DNA from: Sutcliffiella halmapala | Lineage (GTDB): Bacteria; Bacillota; Bacilli; Bacillales; Bacillaceae_I | Assembly: GCF_002019665.1 (NCBI RefSeq) | Contig: NZ_KV917375.1 | Span: 876,001-940,000, forward strand | Direction: 5' to 3' | Length of the DNA stretch: 64,000 nucleotides | Shown: positions 34,367 to 44,100 of the stretch, one piece after another | Layout of the letters: every line of letters starts with the position of its first letter | Numbering within the stretch: the first letter of the stretch is position 1 | Notes under the pieces: model-generated | Database searches by the model: none | The model's input: only the letters and a program-made list of their open reading frames with translations | Told to the model about the DNA's origin: nothing | Program-made: the position numbers and the translations under genes

Positions 34367-35589
34367 ACCCACTAAAAAGCCAACAACTCTCCATGGCCAC
34401 TGTAGAGGTTTTCCTAGCTATTGAAGATCAAATGCTCATAAATATCGCCAAGCAGCTTAAAAGACATAATAGTTTGTTTGTGGCAGAGGGTATTCAATCT
34501 TGGCAGACTTTACAGCTACAGGAATTGGGGAGTATAACTCAAAACAATATAATAACAATTGCTAAAAGAAGTGGACTAGCAATTGATGAAGTAACGAAGA
34601 TGCTTGAAGAAGTAGGTTATTCTGCAGTATCAGGAGTGGACAGGTCGTTACAAGAAGCGATACGGCAAGGAGCTGTAATTAAACCTCCGCAACCTTCTAC
34701 GGGAAGTATAAATAAAATTTTATCCGCGTATCAAAGGCGAGCAAGAAATAGTTTTAATTTAATTGGTACTACAATGTTGAAACAATCACAACAATCATAT
34801 ATAGACATATTAAATCAGACCACTGGCAAGGTGTTGACTGGAACAATTACACCACAGCAAGCTTTGAGAGAAGCTGCTAGTAAACTAGCTGATAAAGGAA
34901 TTCCTGCATTAGTTGATAAAGCAGGAAGGCAATGGTCTACTGAAGCTTATGTAAACATGGTTACTCGTTCTATAAGTAATGATGTCTCCAACGAAATGCA
35001 GGATGCCAGAATGGAAGAACATGGTGTGGACTTGTTTGAAGTTTCTAGTTATCCGGGTGCTCGTCCTAAATGCTTTGAAGACCAAGGCAAGATTTATAGT
35101 TTAAGTGGAAATCATCCTGATTATCCATCGATAGAAGAGACCAGTTATGGTGAAGCAGATGGATTATTTGGTGTTAATTGCTCTCACATTAAATATCCGT
35201 TTGTTGAGGGAGTTTCTATCCAGCGTAATTTTCCTTATGACGCAGAAGAGAACAAACTCATCTATAAACAAAGTCAACAGCAGAGATATTTGGAACGAGA
35301 AATACGTAAATCAAAGCGAGAGTTAAATATGATGGGTGCGATAGGGGATAAAGAGGGAATTGAGCTTGCTAAATATAAAGTGAAAGAAAAGCAAGCTAAT
35401 CTAAGGAAGTTCATTAAAGATACTGGAAGAACCAGACGTCGTGATCGCGAGCAGCTAGCAATTAATAATCCGAATGTAGGTGGAGGAAAGCTTCCGACAA
35501 ATCAAAATAGCTCGAACAGTAGCAAAGTAAAACCTATAGGAAACCCTATGGATAGGTTTACGAAAGTAAGTGGTAATGGGGAATATTAA
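34363..35589 (+). CDS. minor capsid protein 2 (head morphogenesis)
   Basis: A 408-aa protein, probably injected or internal capsid component. It fits the phage minor capsid protein 2 family: PLKSQQLSMATVEVFLAIED at the start, AYVNMVTRSISNDVSNEMQD (about residues 207-226), and HGVDLFEVSSYPGARPKCFE with the conserved GARPKC motif (about 230-249), then GVNCSHIKYPF. TTG 34363 overlaps the portal stop; ATG 34393 is an alternative, but the earlier start keeps the conserved N terminus. The tail is basic and disordered. Confidence 0.82.
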   Translation: MNPLKSQQLSMATVEVFLAIEDQMLINIAKQLKRHNSLFVAEGIQSWQTLQLQELGSITQNNIITIAKRSGLAIDEVTKMLEEVGYSAVSGVDRSLQEAIRQGAVIKPPQPSTGSINKILSAYQRRARNSFNLIGTTMLKQSQQSYIDILNQTTGKVLTGTITPQQALREAASKLADKGIPALVDKAGRQWSTEAYVNMVTRSISNDVSNEMQDARMEEHGVDLFEVSSYPGARPKCFEDQGKIYSLSGNHPDYPSIEETSYGEADGLFGVNCSHIKYPFVEGVSIQRNFPYDAEENKLIYKQSQQQRYLEREIRKSKRELNMMGAIGDKEGIELAKYKVKEKQANLRKFIKDTGRTRRRDREQLAINNPNVGGGKLPTNQNSSNSSKVKPIGNPMDRFTKVSGNGEY

Positions 35590-35711
35590 TGGTGGTGGAG
35601 GAAAATAAAGTGAGAGGCTTGTATATTCATTATTCTTATAGGAATAATGTGACTTTGCTCCGTCTCTGTATAGTAAAATAGTCGTATTAAACGATAAGAG
35701 GAAGATGAGTA

Positions 35712-36083
35712 ATGAACCACATTGGGTATTATGACGCTGTAGAAATATTAGGTTCCTTTAATGACAAACTTAATGAAATTCTAGAATTATTTAAGGGCCT
35801 TAAAGAATCCTCGGTTAACCCTTATGAACAAATAAGATTGATAAAAGAAAAGCTAAGGAACTATAAATCAGATATTGTTCTGGCTGTTAAATTGTTTACT
35901 AAAAATGATACAAATGAATATACACAAGACTATTTGCTCCCAGCTTTAAGTATTGCCCATGGTTTTTTGAGAGAACTAGGTGTGAATAGAGTGACGTTAA
36001 ACAGCTACAATACTATTAATTCAATTCTGTTAAAGGTAAAGCATTATATCCAGCGCTACTATAATAATTTAATTAAAATCTAG
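35712..36083 (+). CDS. helical hypothetical protein, likely moron
   Basis: This 123-aa all-helical protein (LGSFNDKLNEILELFKGLKE, then YLLPALSIAHGFLRELG) has no recognised domain. It interrupts the head genes between the minor capsid and scaffold, has 120 bp of AT-rich upstream sequence with a possible -10 TATAGT at 35669-35674, and ends at its own hairpin terminator. That arrangement is typical of a moron expressed from the lysogen. Confidence 0.55.
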   Translation: MNHIGYYDAVEILGSFNDKLNEILELFKGLKESSVNPYEQIRLIKEKLRNYKSDIVLAVKLFTKNDTNEYTQDYLLPALSIAHGFLRELGVNRVTLNSYNTINSILLKVKHYIQRYYNNLIKI

Positions 36084-36106
36084 CATCCTTAAAGGGTGCT
36101 TTTTCT
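36082..36106 (+). terminator. terminator after the 35712 gene
   Basis: AGCATCCT-taa-AGGGTGCT followed by TTTTTCTTTTG. It resembles the terminator at 30412 in stem sequence. Confidence 0.8.
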
Positions 36107-36170
36107 TTTGCCTTTTATTCGGATAGGCGTTAAAGAAACGAAAGAAATCACCCAGTAGGGAGGAATTATT

Positions 36171-36872
36171 GTGATTAACAAATTGATGATGCAGGTTGTT
36201 TTACTTTGGAATTTAATGTTTGGTCAAAAGGTCGATCAGTCGCCTAAAAGAACTGAAGGAAAGTTATTACCGTTACAATTGCAGTTTTTCGCTGGGGGTG
36301 GAGAAGGTGATCCGCCACCTGTAGATCCACCGGGAGGAAATGAACCACCAGGTAACGACCCTCCGCCAACTGACCCACCAAAGACTTTTACGCAGGATGA
36401 ATTAAACAATATCGCGGCAAAGGAAGCAAAAAAGGCACAAGAAAAGCTACTTAAGCAACTAGGTGTTGATGACTTCGCCAACGCAAAGGATGGAATGGCC
36501 AAGTTTAAAGAATGGCAGGAATCACAGAAAACAGAAGCGCAAAAGCAGGCTGAGAGATTAAAAGAGTTAGAGACTAACTTTTCGTCTACCAGCGAGGAAA
36601 ACGGCATGCTAAAAGCACAAATCAGTGCTATGAAGGTTGGCGTTTTAGCTGAATCTATTGAGGACGTTGTAACACTTGCTAAAACAATGGTTAGTGAAGA
36701 TTTGGATATGGATGCTGCCATCGCGAAGGTAGTAGAAAAGTATCCTCATTTTGCACAAATGAAGCAGGAAGAAGAACCAGGAGAAGTGAAGAAACCTTCT
36801 TTTTCTACTGGACAACATCAAAAGCAACAAACGTCTGAGCTAGATGCTTGGATGGAAGCATTTAAAAACTAG
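36171..36872 (+). CDS. capsid scaffolding protein (DUF4355-like)
   Basis: A 233-aa protein beginning at GTG 36171 after AGGGAGGAA. The N-terminal LLPLQLQFFAGGGEGD motif is the common start of phage scaffold proteins in this group. A proline-rich linker (about residues 45-70, DPPPVDPPGG) precedes a coiled-coil core (about 80-165, with EAKKAQEKLLKQLGV and RLKELETNFSS). The C terminus is acidic with a final LDAWMEAFKN. It precedes the major capsid gene directly. It should guide capsid assembly and be removed before packaging. Confidence 0.8.
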   Translation: MINKLMMQVVLLWNLMFGQKVDQSPKRTEGKLLPLQLQFFAGGGEGDPPPVDPPGGNEPPGNDPPPTDPPKTFTQDELNNIAAKEAKKAQEKLLKQLGVDDFANAKDGMAKFKEWQESQKTEAQKQAERLKELETNFSSTSEENGMLKAQISAMKVGVLAESIEDVVTLAKTMVSEDLDMDAAIAKVVEKYPHFAQMKQEEEPGEVKKPSFSTGQHQKQQTSELDAWMEAFKN

Positions 36873-36881
36873 TCAACCCCT

Positions 36882-36907
36882 AAGCCCCTCAAGTGACGGG
36901 CTTTTTA
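36882..36907 (+). terminator. attenuator between scaffold and capsid
   Basis: AAGCCC and GGGCTT arms followed by TTTATT. It is short, and the capsid gene follows within 30 bp, so it may only trim or reduce read-through. Confidence 0.5.
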
Positions 36908-36934
36908 TTATGACCAAAAAGGAGAGAATAAACC

Positions 36935-37843
36935 ATGGCATCAGTAAACTATGCTCAACAGTATTTACAAGCTTTACAACAACGTTTTACAAAAGGACTA
37001 AGTTTTAACGTATTATACAACTCACCTAACAACAAAAACATCAAATGGGTTAATGCTAAAACGATTCAAATTCCACTTATCTCTGTAGGAGGATTTGTCG
37101 ACGTTAATCGTGATGTTGTGGGTAACTTTACCCGACGTGCTGACAACGATTGGGAGACTAAAACTTTACAACATGATCGTGAATTCAGGACTCTAATTGA
37201 TCCGCAGGATGTAGATGAATCGAACCTTGCTCTTACAATCGCGAATATCACTCGTGTATTTAATGACGAAGAAAAGATTCCTGAAATGGACAAGTATATG
37301 GCTTCTAAGTTGTATTCCGAATACCTGGAGTATGGAGGAGATCCAGTAGAAGTGCAATTAACCGAGGAAAATGTCCTTAGTGTGTATGATGACATGATGG
37401 AACAAATGGATGAAGCAGAAGTGCCACAAGAAGACCGTATCCTTTACGCTACTCCAGCAGTTAAGAAAATCCTTAAGAATGCTGATAAAATTCAACGTAC
37501 ATTAGAAGCTCGCGGAGCAGATGCAGCTATTAACCGAAATGTACGATCTCTAGAAGAGGTAACTATTGTTACTGTACCTTCTAGCCGAATGAAAACAGTC
37601 TACAACTTTACTGATGGAGCAATCGCAGATTCGTCTGCTAAACAAATCAGCATGCTTTTAATCCATCCTGATGCATTATTATCGCCTCAGAAATATGACT
37701 TTGTTAGCTTGGATGCACCTTCTGCAGGTAGTGGTGGAAAATGGTTGTATTATGAGCGCAAATATTGGGATGTATTTGCAATTGAAAAGAAAGTACCTGG
37801 TATCCAAATTTGCGTTATGCCTGATGGAGTCGAAGAAGATTAA
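36935..37843 (+). CDS. major capsid protein
   Basis: A 302-aa coat protein of the HK97 fold as found in A118-like phages. Recognisable blocks are KTIQIPLISVGGFVDVNRD (about residues 46-64), EDRILYATPAVKKILKNAD (about 167-185), and the C-terminal AKQISMLLIHPDALLSPQKY (about 236-255). The upstream AAAGGAG gives strong expression, as expected for the most abundant virion protein. A hairpin follows the stop. No frameshift site is seen at its 3' end. Confidence 0.88.
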   Translation: MASVNYAQQYLQALQQRFTKGLSFNVLYNSPNNKNIKWVNAKTIQIPLISVGGFVDVNRDVVGNFTRRADNDWETKTLQHDREFRTLIDPQDVDESNLALTIANITRVFNDEEKIPEMDKYMASKLYSEYLEYGGDPVEVQLTEENVLSVYDDMMEQMDEAEVPQEDRILYATPAVKKILKNADKIQRTLEARGADAAINRNVRSLEEVTIVTVPSSRMKTVYNFTDGAIADSSAKQISMLLIHPDALLSPQKYDFVSLDAPSAGSGGKWLYYERKYWDVFAIEKKVPGIQICVMPDGVEED

Positions 37844-37847
37844 TCAC

Positions 37848-37872
37848 CCGAAAAGAGTTTTTCTCTTTTCGG
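37848..37872 (+). terminator. post-capsid hairpin
   Basis: CCGAAAAGAG-TTTTT-CTCTTTTCGG, a perfect 10-bp stem with no trailing T-run. It may stabilise the capsid mRNA or attenuate downstream genes. Confidence 0.45.
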
Positions 37873-37891
37873 ATATGGGAGGTAAAGAAGT

Positions 37892-38191
37892 ATGTCGAAT
37901 GGATTGAAAATGAAGAAGAACAATCGGATTTTATATGTGGAACAGGGACGTGCTAAAGTGCTTTTAGCACAGGGGTATGATCAAGTTGATGAAAAAGGAA
38001 ACATTGTTAAACGAGCAACAGGTGGGCGCTCTGTATCATTACCTGAGTACAATAAAGCTCTTGAAAGAATTAAAGAATTAGAGAATAACCCTGCTGATAA
38101 AGAGCTGGAAGAAGCTAAGAAAGAAATCAAAGCCTTAAAATCAGAGAATACAAAGTTGAAAAAGTCACTGGATGAAAAGAAGAGTGAGTAA
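37892..38191 (+). CDS. small head-region coiled-coil protein
   Basis: A 99-aa protein after GGGAGGT. The first 45 residues (RILYVEQGRAKVLLAQGYDQ) are basic and globular; the rest is a coiled coil (ALERIKELENNPADKELEEA, then IKALKSENTKLKKSLDE). It lies between capsid and connector genes and may be a head accessory or spike protein. Confidence 0.6.
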   Translation: MSNGLKMKKNNRILYVEQGRAKVLLAQGYDQVDEKGNIVKRATGGRSVSLPEYNKALERIKELENNPADKELEEAKKEIKALKSENTKLKKSLDEKKSE

Positions 38192-38193
38192 TC

Positions 38194-38589
38194 ATGGCCT
38201 ATATCGACTATGAATACTATTCTGCCAATTACAAAGGGACGTTAGTAGAAGTGGACCAGTTTGAAAGATTTGCAGAGCGAGCGAGTGATGTTGTTGATCA
38301 AGTCACTAGGTATGTACTGAAAAATATTGAGTTCGAGAGACTAGCTCAATTTATTCAGGATCAAGTTAAAAAAGCAACCGCAGCGCAAATTGAATTTTAT
38401 GTGATTAACGGTGGGGATGCAGAAATAAATGCTGGGGCTGATTTTTCGAATTTTAGTCTAGGTAAGTTTCAGTACAGTAAAGGTGGAAGGTCACGGAATA
38501 TTCAAGCTGATAGGATTTCTCCTTCTCTTTGGACGTATCTTGCTCCGACAGGTTTACTGTATGGAGGAGTGGACGTGATTCAAAGTTGA
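38194..38589 (+). CDS. head-tail connector-type protein
   Basis: A 131-aa protein in the place of the connector (gp7-like) gene of A118-type phages. The N terminus (DYEYYSANYKG) and helix (ERFAERASDVVDQVTRYVLK) resemble Phage_gp6/connector folds, with a short C-terminal beta part. It starts 2 nt after the previous stop and overlaps the next gene by 4 nt. Confidence 0.65.
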   Translation: MAYIDYEYYSANYKGTLVEVDQFERFAERASDVVDQVTRYVLKNIEFERLAQFIQDQVKKATAAQIEFYVINGGDAEINAGADFSNFSLGKFQYSKGGRSRNIQADRISPSLWTYLAPTGLLYGGVDVIQS

Positions 38590-38924
38590 TTATTCGCCCA
38601 ATTCCCAAGCGCTTATTGATTCATACAATCGAATACGAGGAATTTGTAAGAGATGGCTCGTTTGGTGATGAACACGCACCAGTGGAGACCATCTCTTTTG
38701 TGTTGGTGCAGCCTAAGTCTGAATTAAAGCGAGATTCCAATGGTGAAGAGGTGCAAACAAAAGGGACTATCTTTTTGGATGCAGTGAACACGCCAAAATT
38801 TAAACCTTTAAAGGAAAAGTCGAAGATAAGATTTAAAGGCACGGATTACCGCGTTATTGCTTGCGAAGCACTTTATGCATTGAATCCTGATGTACCACAT
38901 CATTATGAAGTGAGTGTTGTTTAA
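38586..38924 (+). CDS. minor capsid protein (connector complex)
   Basis: A 112-aa strand-rich protein from TTG 38586. The reading can extend upstream in this frame, but that part overlaps the previous gene and lacks a Shine-Dalgarno. Segments SFVLVQPKSELKRDSNGEEV and KGTIFLDAVNTPKF, then SKIRFKGTDYRVIACEAL match the minor capsid protein 1 family. It contributes to the neck or head-tail joining. Confidence 0.68.
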   Translation: MIIRPIPKRLLIHTIEYEEFVRDGSFGDEHAPVETISFVLVQPKSELKRDSNGEEVQTKGTIFLDAVNTPKFKPLKEKSKIRFKGTDYRVIACEALYALNPDVPHHYEVSVV

Positions 38925-39274
38925 TGAGCGTAAAAGTAAAGGTTGATCTATCAAAAGTCGCACCTACTGTCGCAACTGCTACAGTGGCAGCACAACCTAT
39001 TATCGATCAACAAGTGTTAAACGATAGTAATTTCTATGCACCAGAGGATACAACTGAATTAAAAAACAGCGCAGTTCGCTCATCTCTAATTGGAAAAGGT
39101 CGTATCATTTGGAAAACACCTTATGCTAGAAGGTGGTATTATAGCAGTCCTATAAGAGGATTTTCCAAAGATAAAAACCCTAATGCTCAGGCTGCTTGGT
39201 TTCATAAGGCACAGGCCGTTCACGGCAAAGAGTGGGAGCAGGTAGCTCAGAAGGCGGTGAAAGCAGGTCTATGA
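38924..39274 (+). CDS. minor capsid protein 2-type (tail completion)
   Basis: This 116-aa protein matches the Minor_capsid_2 family (short tail-completion or connector proteins): NDSNFYAPEDTTELKNSAVR, then GRIIWKTPYARRWYYSSPIR. It overlaps the previous gene by 1 nt and the next by 4 nt, within the connector cluster. Confidence 0.75.
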   Translation: MSVKVKVDLSKVAPTVATATVAAQPIIDQQVLNDSNFYAPEDTTELKNSAVRSSLIGKGRIIWKTPYARRWYYSSPIRGFSKDKNPNAQAAWFHKAQAVHGKEWEQVAQKAVKAGL

Positions 39275-39672
39275 GTGCTGAGAATATGGATTTTTTAGAG
39301 AATCTAGTTAATACGTTGGATAGTCAGGGGTATTATGCGAAAGTTGTCTCTCCTGTTTTAGCAAGTGGGAATAGTATTGCAGTAATGACCATGCCTAGTA
39401 ACGATTATGATCATTATTTTGATGGGTCTTATAGGCAAGGTTTTGCCTTCCAGGTACTAACAAAGCACGAACATCAGCTTACGGCATATCACGCGCTTTT
39501 GAGTATCACCAATTTTTTGAAGAAGGTACCTGATATTGCTAGCAATAATGGCAGTTATCAATTTGAAGAAATGAAAATCTCAACCAGTCCTAATGGACTT
39601 GGAAAAGACGATAAGCACCATCTTTTCGCCGCACAATTCAGTGCGGCTTTATTTATTGAAAATAAGGAGTGA
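39271..39672 (+). CDS. minor capsid / tail terminator-like protein
   Basis: A 133-aa protein from ATG 39271, overlapping the previous stop (ATGA). The pattern DSQGYYAKVVSPVLASGNSI then YRQGFAFQVLTKHEHQLTAY fits the Minor_capsid_3/tail terminator family at the end of the connector genes. It would cap the tail tube. Confidence 0.72.
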   Translation: MSAENMDFLENLVNTLDSQGYYAKVVSPVLASGNSIAVMTMPSNDYDHYFDGSYRQGFAFQVLTKHEHQLTAYHALLSITNFLKKVPDIASNNGSYQFEEMKISTSPNGLGKDDKHHLFAAQFSAALFIENKE

Positions 39673-39677
39673 TTTAG

Positions 39678-40124
39678 ATGCCAGAAGAAACAGGCTTTTT
39701 AATGAACTATAAGAATAAATATTCCATTGATACTACTGGAGGTTCGGAGTCGCCGGTATGGGCTCCCTTAGCAGCTGGTATTAATAATGTCGAACCAGAT
39801 TTTGCAGATGAAACGGATGACACAGCATATTTCGATGGCGAAGGGTTTTCGAATGAGGATGTGACTGGACTTAAAGCCTCCTTGTCGGTTTCAGGTCATC
39901 GTAAGTTAGGTGATGCAGCACAGGATTATATTGCCGGACTTGTTTTTAAGGTAGGAGAAGGAAGAAAAACGCAACTGAAATGGGAGCAACCAGGTGGAAA
40001 AACTATTACTGGATCAGTGACTATCTCTAATATCAAAACCACTGGTGGAGATGCTAATACTAAGGGAACATTCGAATTCACAGCCACGTTTAATGGTAAG
40101 CCAACAGTAACACCAACGCCCTAA
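39678..40124 (+). CDS. major tail (tube) protein
   Basis: A 148-aa tail tube protein. The beta-rich fold is indicated by DTTGGSESPVWAPLAAGINN, KASLSVSGHRKLGDAAQDYI and TGSVTISNIKTTGGDANTKG (about residues 112-131). A proline-rich end (TVTPTP) precedes TAA at 40122. The overlapping CCC-TAA and the acidic extension in the +1 frame suggest a longer form made by frameshifting (40120-40173). It follows the tail terminator, as in A118/PSA. Confidence 0.8.
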   Translation: MPEETGFLMNYKNKYSIDTTGGSESPVWAPLAAGINNVEPDFADETDDTAYFDGEGFSNEDVTGLKASLSVSGHRKLGDAAQDYIAGLVFKVGEGRKTQLKWEQPGGKTITGSVTISNIKTTGGDANTKGTFEFTATFNGKPTVTPTP

Positions 40125-40173
40125 TGTTCCCGAAGACCCTGACGGTGAGGGAGACGAGGAAGAAGAGGATTAA
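40120..40173 (+). other. probable +1 frameshift extension of the tail tube gene
   Basis: The last sense codon CCC (40119-40121) is followed by TAA. If the proline tRNA slips +1 onto CCT, translation continues as AAT GTT CCC GAA and so on, giving a 16-residue acidic tail ending DEEEED at TAA 40171-40173. CCC-UNN slippage at proline codons is known for the structural genes of Listeria phage PSA. A weak CCCT/AGGG stem lies 16 nt downstream. Confidence 0.6.
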
Positions 40174-40199
40174 TAATACTTTGGAGGGATAAACCTTAT

Positions 40200-40586
40200 A
40201 TGGCGATTAAAATTCAGATTAATAAATCGGTAGAAGAATTTGATATAGCAGGAACTATCTATGAAATGGATATGAGCGATGAGGCTTTAAAAAAATACCG
40301 CAAAGAATGGGAAACATTTAACCTACAAGTTGCGGCATTAGAAAAGCTTCCAAATGATGAAGCAGCAGAACAAAAGGCAAAAGAGTTATTTATACAAGTA
40401 TACGATCTATTTTTGGGACAAGGCTCCTTTGAAAAAATCTTTAATGCAACCGGCAAATCAAGCTGGTTAATGATTGATATTTTAAAGCAGATGATGGATG
40501 TCGTTAACATCAAATACACATCTTTAAAGGCTGAAAAGAAACAACAATATACGAAGCAAAAAAATCGTCACAACCACCGTAAGTAG
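40200..40586 (+). CDS. tail assembly chaperone 1
   Basis: A 128-aa helical protein between the tube protein and the tape measure, the place of tail chaperone gpG. The protein is acidic then basic (SDEALKKYRKEWETFNLQVA, ending KNRHNHRK). An A-run near 40556-40562 was checked for a -1 frameshift that would fuse it to the next gene, but the -1 frame stops after five codons. So the two chaperones appear to be separate proteins. Confidence 0.7.
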   Translation: MAIKIQINKSVEEFDIAGTIYEMDMSDEALKKYRKEWETFNLQVAALEKLPNDEAAEQKAKELFIQVYDLFLGQGSFEKIFNATGKSSWLMIDILKQMMDVVNIKYTSLKAEKKQQYTKQKNRHNHRK

Positions 40587-40594
40587 GTGGTGAG

Positions 40595-41188
40595 GTGTTC
40601 ACGTTAACTGAGAGATTAGAAGAAGAGATTGAGATTGATGGAGAAATCTATCCTCTTAGTCTCTTTTTTGATGTCGTTTTACGTTTTTATGACCTCATGG
40701 ATGATGAGGAACTAGTTGATGAGGAAAAAATTGAAATAGCGTTTGAAATGTTCGTGGATACGGAAGAAGAGTTTGATTTCGAGACGATGTTTCATTCCGT
40801 ACAAGCGATTGTTACCACCTTCATTCAGCCTAAAGAAGACGAAGACTCAAATAATGTAGGTTCCGGTAAAAAGCTATATGACCTAAAACAGGACGCTGAG
40901 TATATCTACGCTTCGTTTATGCAAGAGTATGGAATTGACCTGCTAGATCAGCAAGGTATTTTACGTTGGGAGAAATTCAAAGCCCTCCTTTCCGGACTAA
41001 GAGACAAGACCAAGTTTAAAGAAGTTGTCGGTATTCGTGCGACAGAGTTACCTTCCGGAAAAGGTATGGAAGATGAACGTAAACGGATCCGTGAGTTACA
41101 ACGAATTTATGCTTTGAAGAAATCTCATAACGAGCAAGAAGCAGAGCTCGATGCCATGTTTAACGCCTTAGTAGCAGGAAGTAGGTGA
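40595..41188 (+). CDS. tail assembly chaperone 2 (Gp15-like)
   Basis: A 197-aa acidic protein of the phage Gp15 family: LSLFFDVVLRFYDLMDDEEL at about residues 23-42, ASFMQEYGIDLLDQQGILRW, then KFKALLSGLRDKTKFKEVVG. GTG 40595 is 8 nt after the preceding stop. In A118-like phages this gene sits directly before the tape measure. Confidence 0.8.
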   Translation: MFTLTERLEEEIEIDGEIYPLSLFFDVVLRFYDLMDDEELVDEEKIEIAFEMFVDTEEEFDFETMFHSVQAIVTTFIQPKEDEDSNNVGSGKKLYDLKQDAEYIYASFMQEYGIDLLDQQGILRWEKFKALLSGLRDKTKFKEVVGIRATELPSGKGMEDERKRIRELQRIYALKKSHNEQEAELDAMFNALVAGSR

Positions 41189-41194
41189 TGTTAA

Positions 41195-44100
41195 ATGTCA
41201 GATGGCAGAGTTGAGATAGACGTCCATTTGAATGATAAGGACGTTAAAAAGCAAGTTGATAAGTTAGATAAGGATTTTAATAAATTAGGCAAAACCATGC
41301 CTAAAAGCTTTGATAAGAGCGCAAAAGAAGTTCAAAAACGAACCCGTGTAATGACCGGGGATGTTAGAAACGTTTTGGCAAAGTCTGAGAATGATGCTCT
41401 AAAGAGTGCGACGAACTTCGGTAGAAACTTGACTGTACCACTAGGACGTTCAAGTGAAGCGATTATTAAAGAGTTTCAACGGACTGGCCAAGGAATCTCC
41501 CAACCCATAGTAAGAGCAAGCTTAGAAAGCACTACTGCCTTTAAAAACATGGGGAATATGGGTAAAACAATGTCTGGCCGGATATTGGATGGCTACTCGC
41601 GTTTAGCTGGTGGAGCTAGCAGTTTTGCTACTGCAGCTATGACCTCTGCAGGTAATGTAAACAGAGCACTGCAGGGTATCAGTCCTACAGTGATTAAAGT
41701 ATCAGATACCATTGGAAGTTCTGTCCAAAGAGGGATAACGGCACCCTTTCAGTCTGCTATTGGAGTGGTGCAACAATATGGAACATTAATAGGTATCCTT
41801 AGCGGGGCGTCTTTAATTAGTTCAGGTATCAATCGTTTATCAGCTATCGAAGATGCGAGAATAGCCCTGAAAGTCATGTTAGGTGATATTACTAAAGTAG
41901 ACAAGTTTATGGAGGATGTGCTTGCATTTGCAAAGACAACTCCATTTGCTTTTCCGCAGTTAGCAACTGCAGCTAAAAATATGGTCGCCTTTGGGATGGA
42001 TACGGAAAAGGTAATACCGACTCTCCAAGCGATTGGGGATGCAGCTGCAGCAAGTGGTAAAGGAGCAGAAGGATTAGACCAAATCACCGCAGCGTTTGGT
42101 GATATGCAGTTATCCGGAAAGCTCTCGTTAGACCAAGTAAACCGCCTTACAGCCAATGGTGTTAACGCTCTAGCTATCTTGGCCAACAAGTCAGAGATGT
42201 CTATTGATGACATGAGAAAAGCTATTTCCTCTGGTGCGATTGACTCTAAAGAAGCAATCGACATGCTAGTTGACGGTATCCAAAACGGGACCAATGGGAT
42301 AGCAGGAGAAACCAAGAAAATGGTCGGCGTGATGGAGGAGATGAAAGACTCCTGGCGCGGATCTGTGGATAGTTTAAAGTCATCTATCAGTTCGACTATG
42401 GCGACAATCATGGAGCCAGCAATGCCTCATATTCGAAAGTTTATGGGTTGGTTTGGAGATCAATTCAAAAAGCTTCCCGATGTAATTAACGGGACGGTAA
42501 AAATGCTTAAGCCTGCATTTGATCAATTGCTTCCTGTATTTAAAGAAGTGGGAACTGCAATCTCTCAAACTATTATTCCAGCTATAAAGAATATGATTCC
42601 AATAGTAGAACCCGTAATAGCAGCGATAGTCCTAGCATTTAAAGCTTTAGGTGAAATAATCGTTAACGTAGTGGCTCCTGCGTTTAAAGTAGTTGGTGAT
42701 TTTGCGAAAGAAAACACTACACTGCTACAAGCCCTGGTGGTTGGAATTATGGCGGCAGTGAGTACAATTTACCTTCTAGGTAAAACAATTGCCGTGATAA
42801 ATACTGTAAAAGCTGCATTACTAGCATTTAAATCAGCAACTACCGTAATTAAAGGATTAAGAGCCGCAATGATAGCTCTAAACATGTCTTTTCTTGCAAA
42901 TCCAATAGTACTTATAATCGGGTTAATTGTCGCAGCTATAGCAGCAGCGGCTTTTTTAATTTATAAGTACTGGGATGAGATAAAAGCGTTCTTTATCGAT
43001 ACCTGGGAAATCATCAAAGTAGCATCATTAGCGGTCTGGGAAGCGCTGAAAATAGCGTGGGCTGCAACGGTAGAGTGGTTTAAGGGATTGTGGCAAACCG
43101 TTGCTGTTTTCTTTTCCGATTTGTGGATTTCAATCGTGTCGATATGGAACTTCTTTATTGCTAGAATCAAAGAAATCTTTGCACCATTAATTGAATTTTT
43201 TATGAGTGTGTGGACCAACATATCCCAAACAGCCATGAATATTTGGAATAACTTTATTACCATGGTATCAACAATATGGGAAAACTTAGTTACGATTGGT
43301 AGTGCCTATTGGGACTTGCTAAAGAACGTCATTCTTGGAGCTGTTCTACTAATAATAGATTTGGTAACAGGAGATTTTAAGGGATTCGCTATTCACTTGT
43401 CTCAGATCTGGACAAATATTAAAGAGGCCGGAAAGAAAATATGGGACTCTTTGGTTAATATCATAAAGGCATTAATCACAGGATTTATAAGTGTTGCAGT
43501 TAACTTGTGGAATGGGTTAAAGAACCATTTTGTAATTGTAACGACCACTATCAGTAAAACCTTGTCTAGTATTTGGCAGGGTTTAAAAAGTAGCATTGTA
43601 TCAATTATTTCAAGTCTTGCCATTTGGGCAGTTACGACCTGGAACAACTTAAAAACATCTGTGATAAACGTCATAAAGAATTTAATAACTGATGCTATCA
43701 ACAATTGGAATTCCTTGAAAAACAAAACAAAAGAAATCATTCTACAAGTGGCAGGTTTTATCGTTGATCCACTCGGAGATATCGATTTAAAACAAATTGG
43801 GAAAGACATTATACAAGGATTAATAACTGGAATTGTCAGCAAGGTTAAAGCAGTATCGGATGCGATAAAAGAAGTAACTGGTGCCATTACAGGTAAAATC
43901 AAGAGCATTTTACAAATTAAATCACCCTCACAATGGATGAGGGATCAGGTCGGAAAAATGATGATGGACGGCTGGACAATCGGTATTGATCGTGAAAAAT
44001 CATCAATCCTCGATAAATCAGAAGAAGCCACCGAATGGATGAAACCGAAGATTCCTGTTGTAAGTAAGTTTGTGGAAAGCATTAAAGGAAGAGGTCCATC

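Noticed and set aside
37844-37907. Frameshift extension of the major capsid protein like that of the tail tube
   Set aside because: The end of the capsid gene has no CCC or other slippery codon at the stop, only a hairpin after it.
40555-40586. Possible -1 slippery A-run between the two tail chaperone genes
   Set aside because: The -1 frame after the A-run meets a stop after five codons and does not enter the second gene, so no fusion product is supported.
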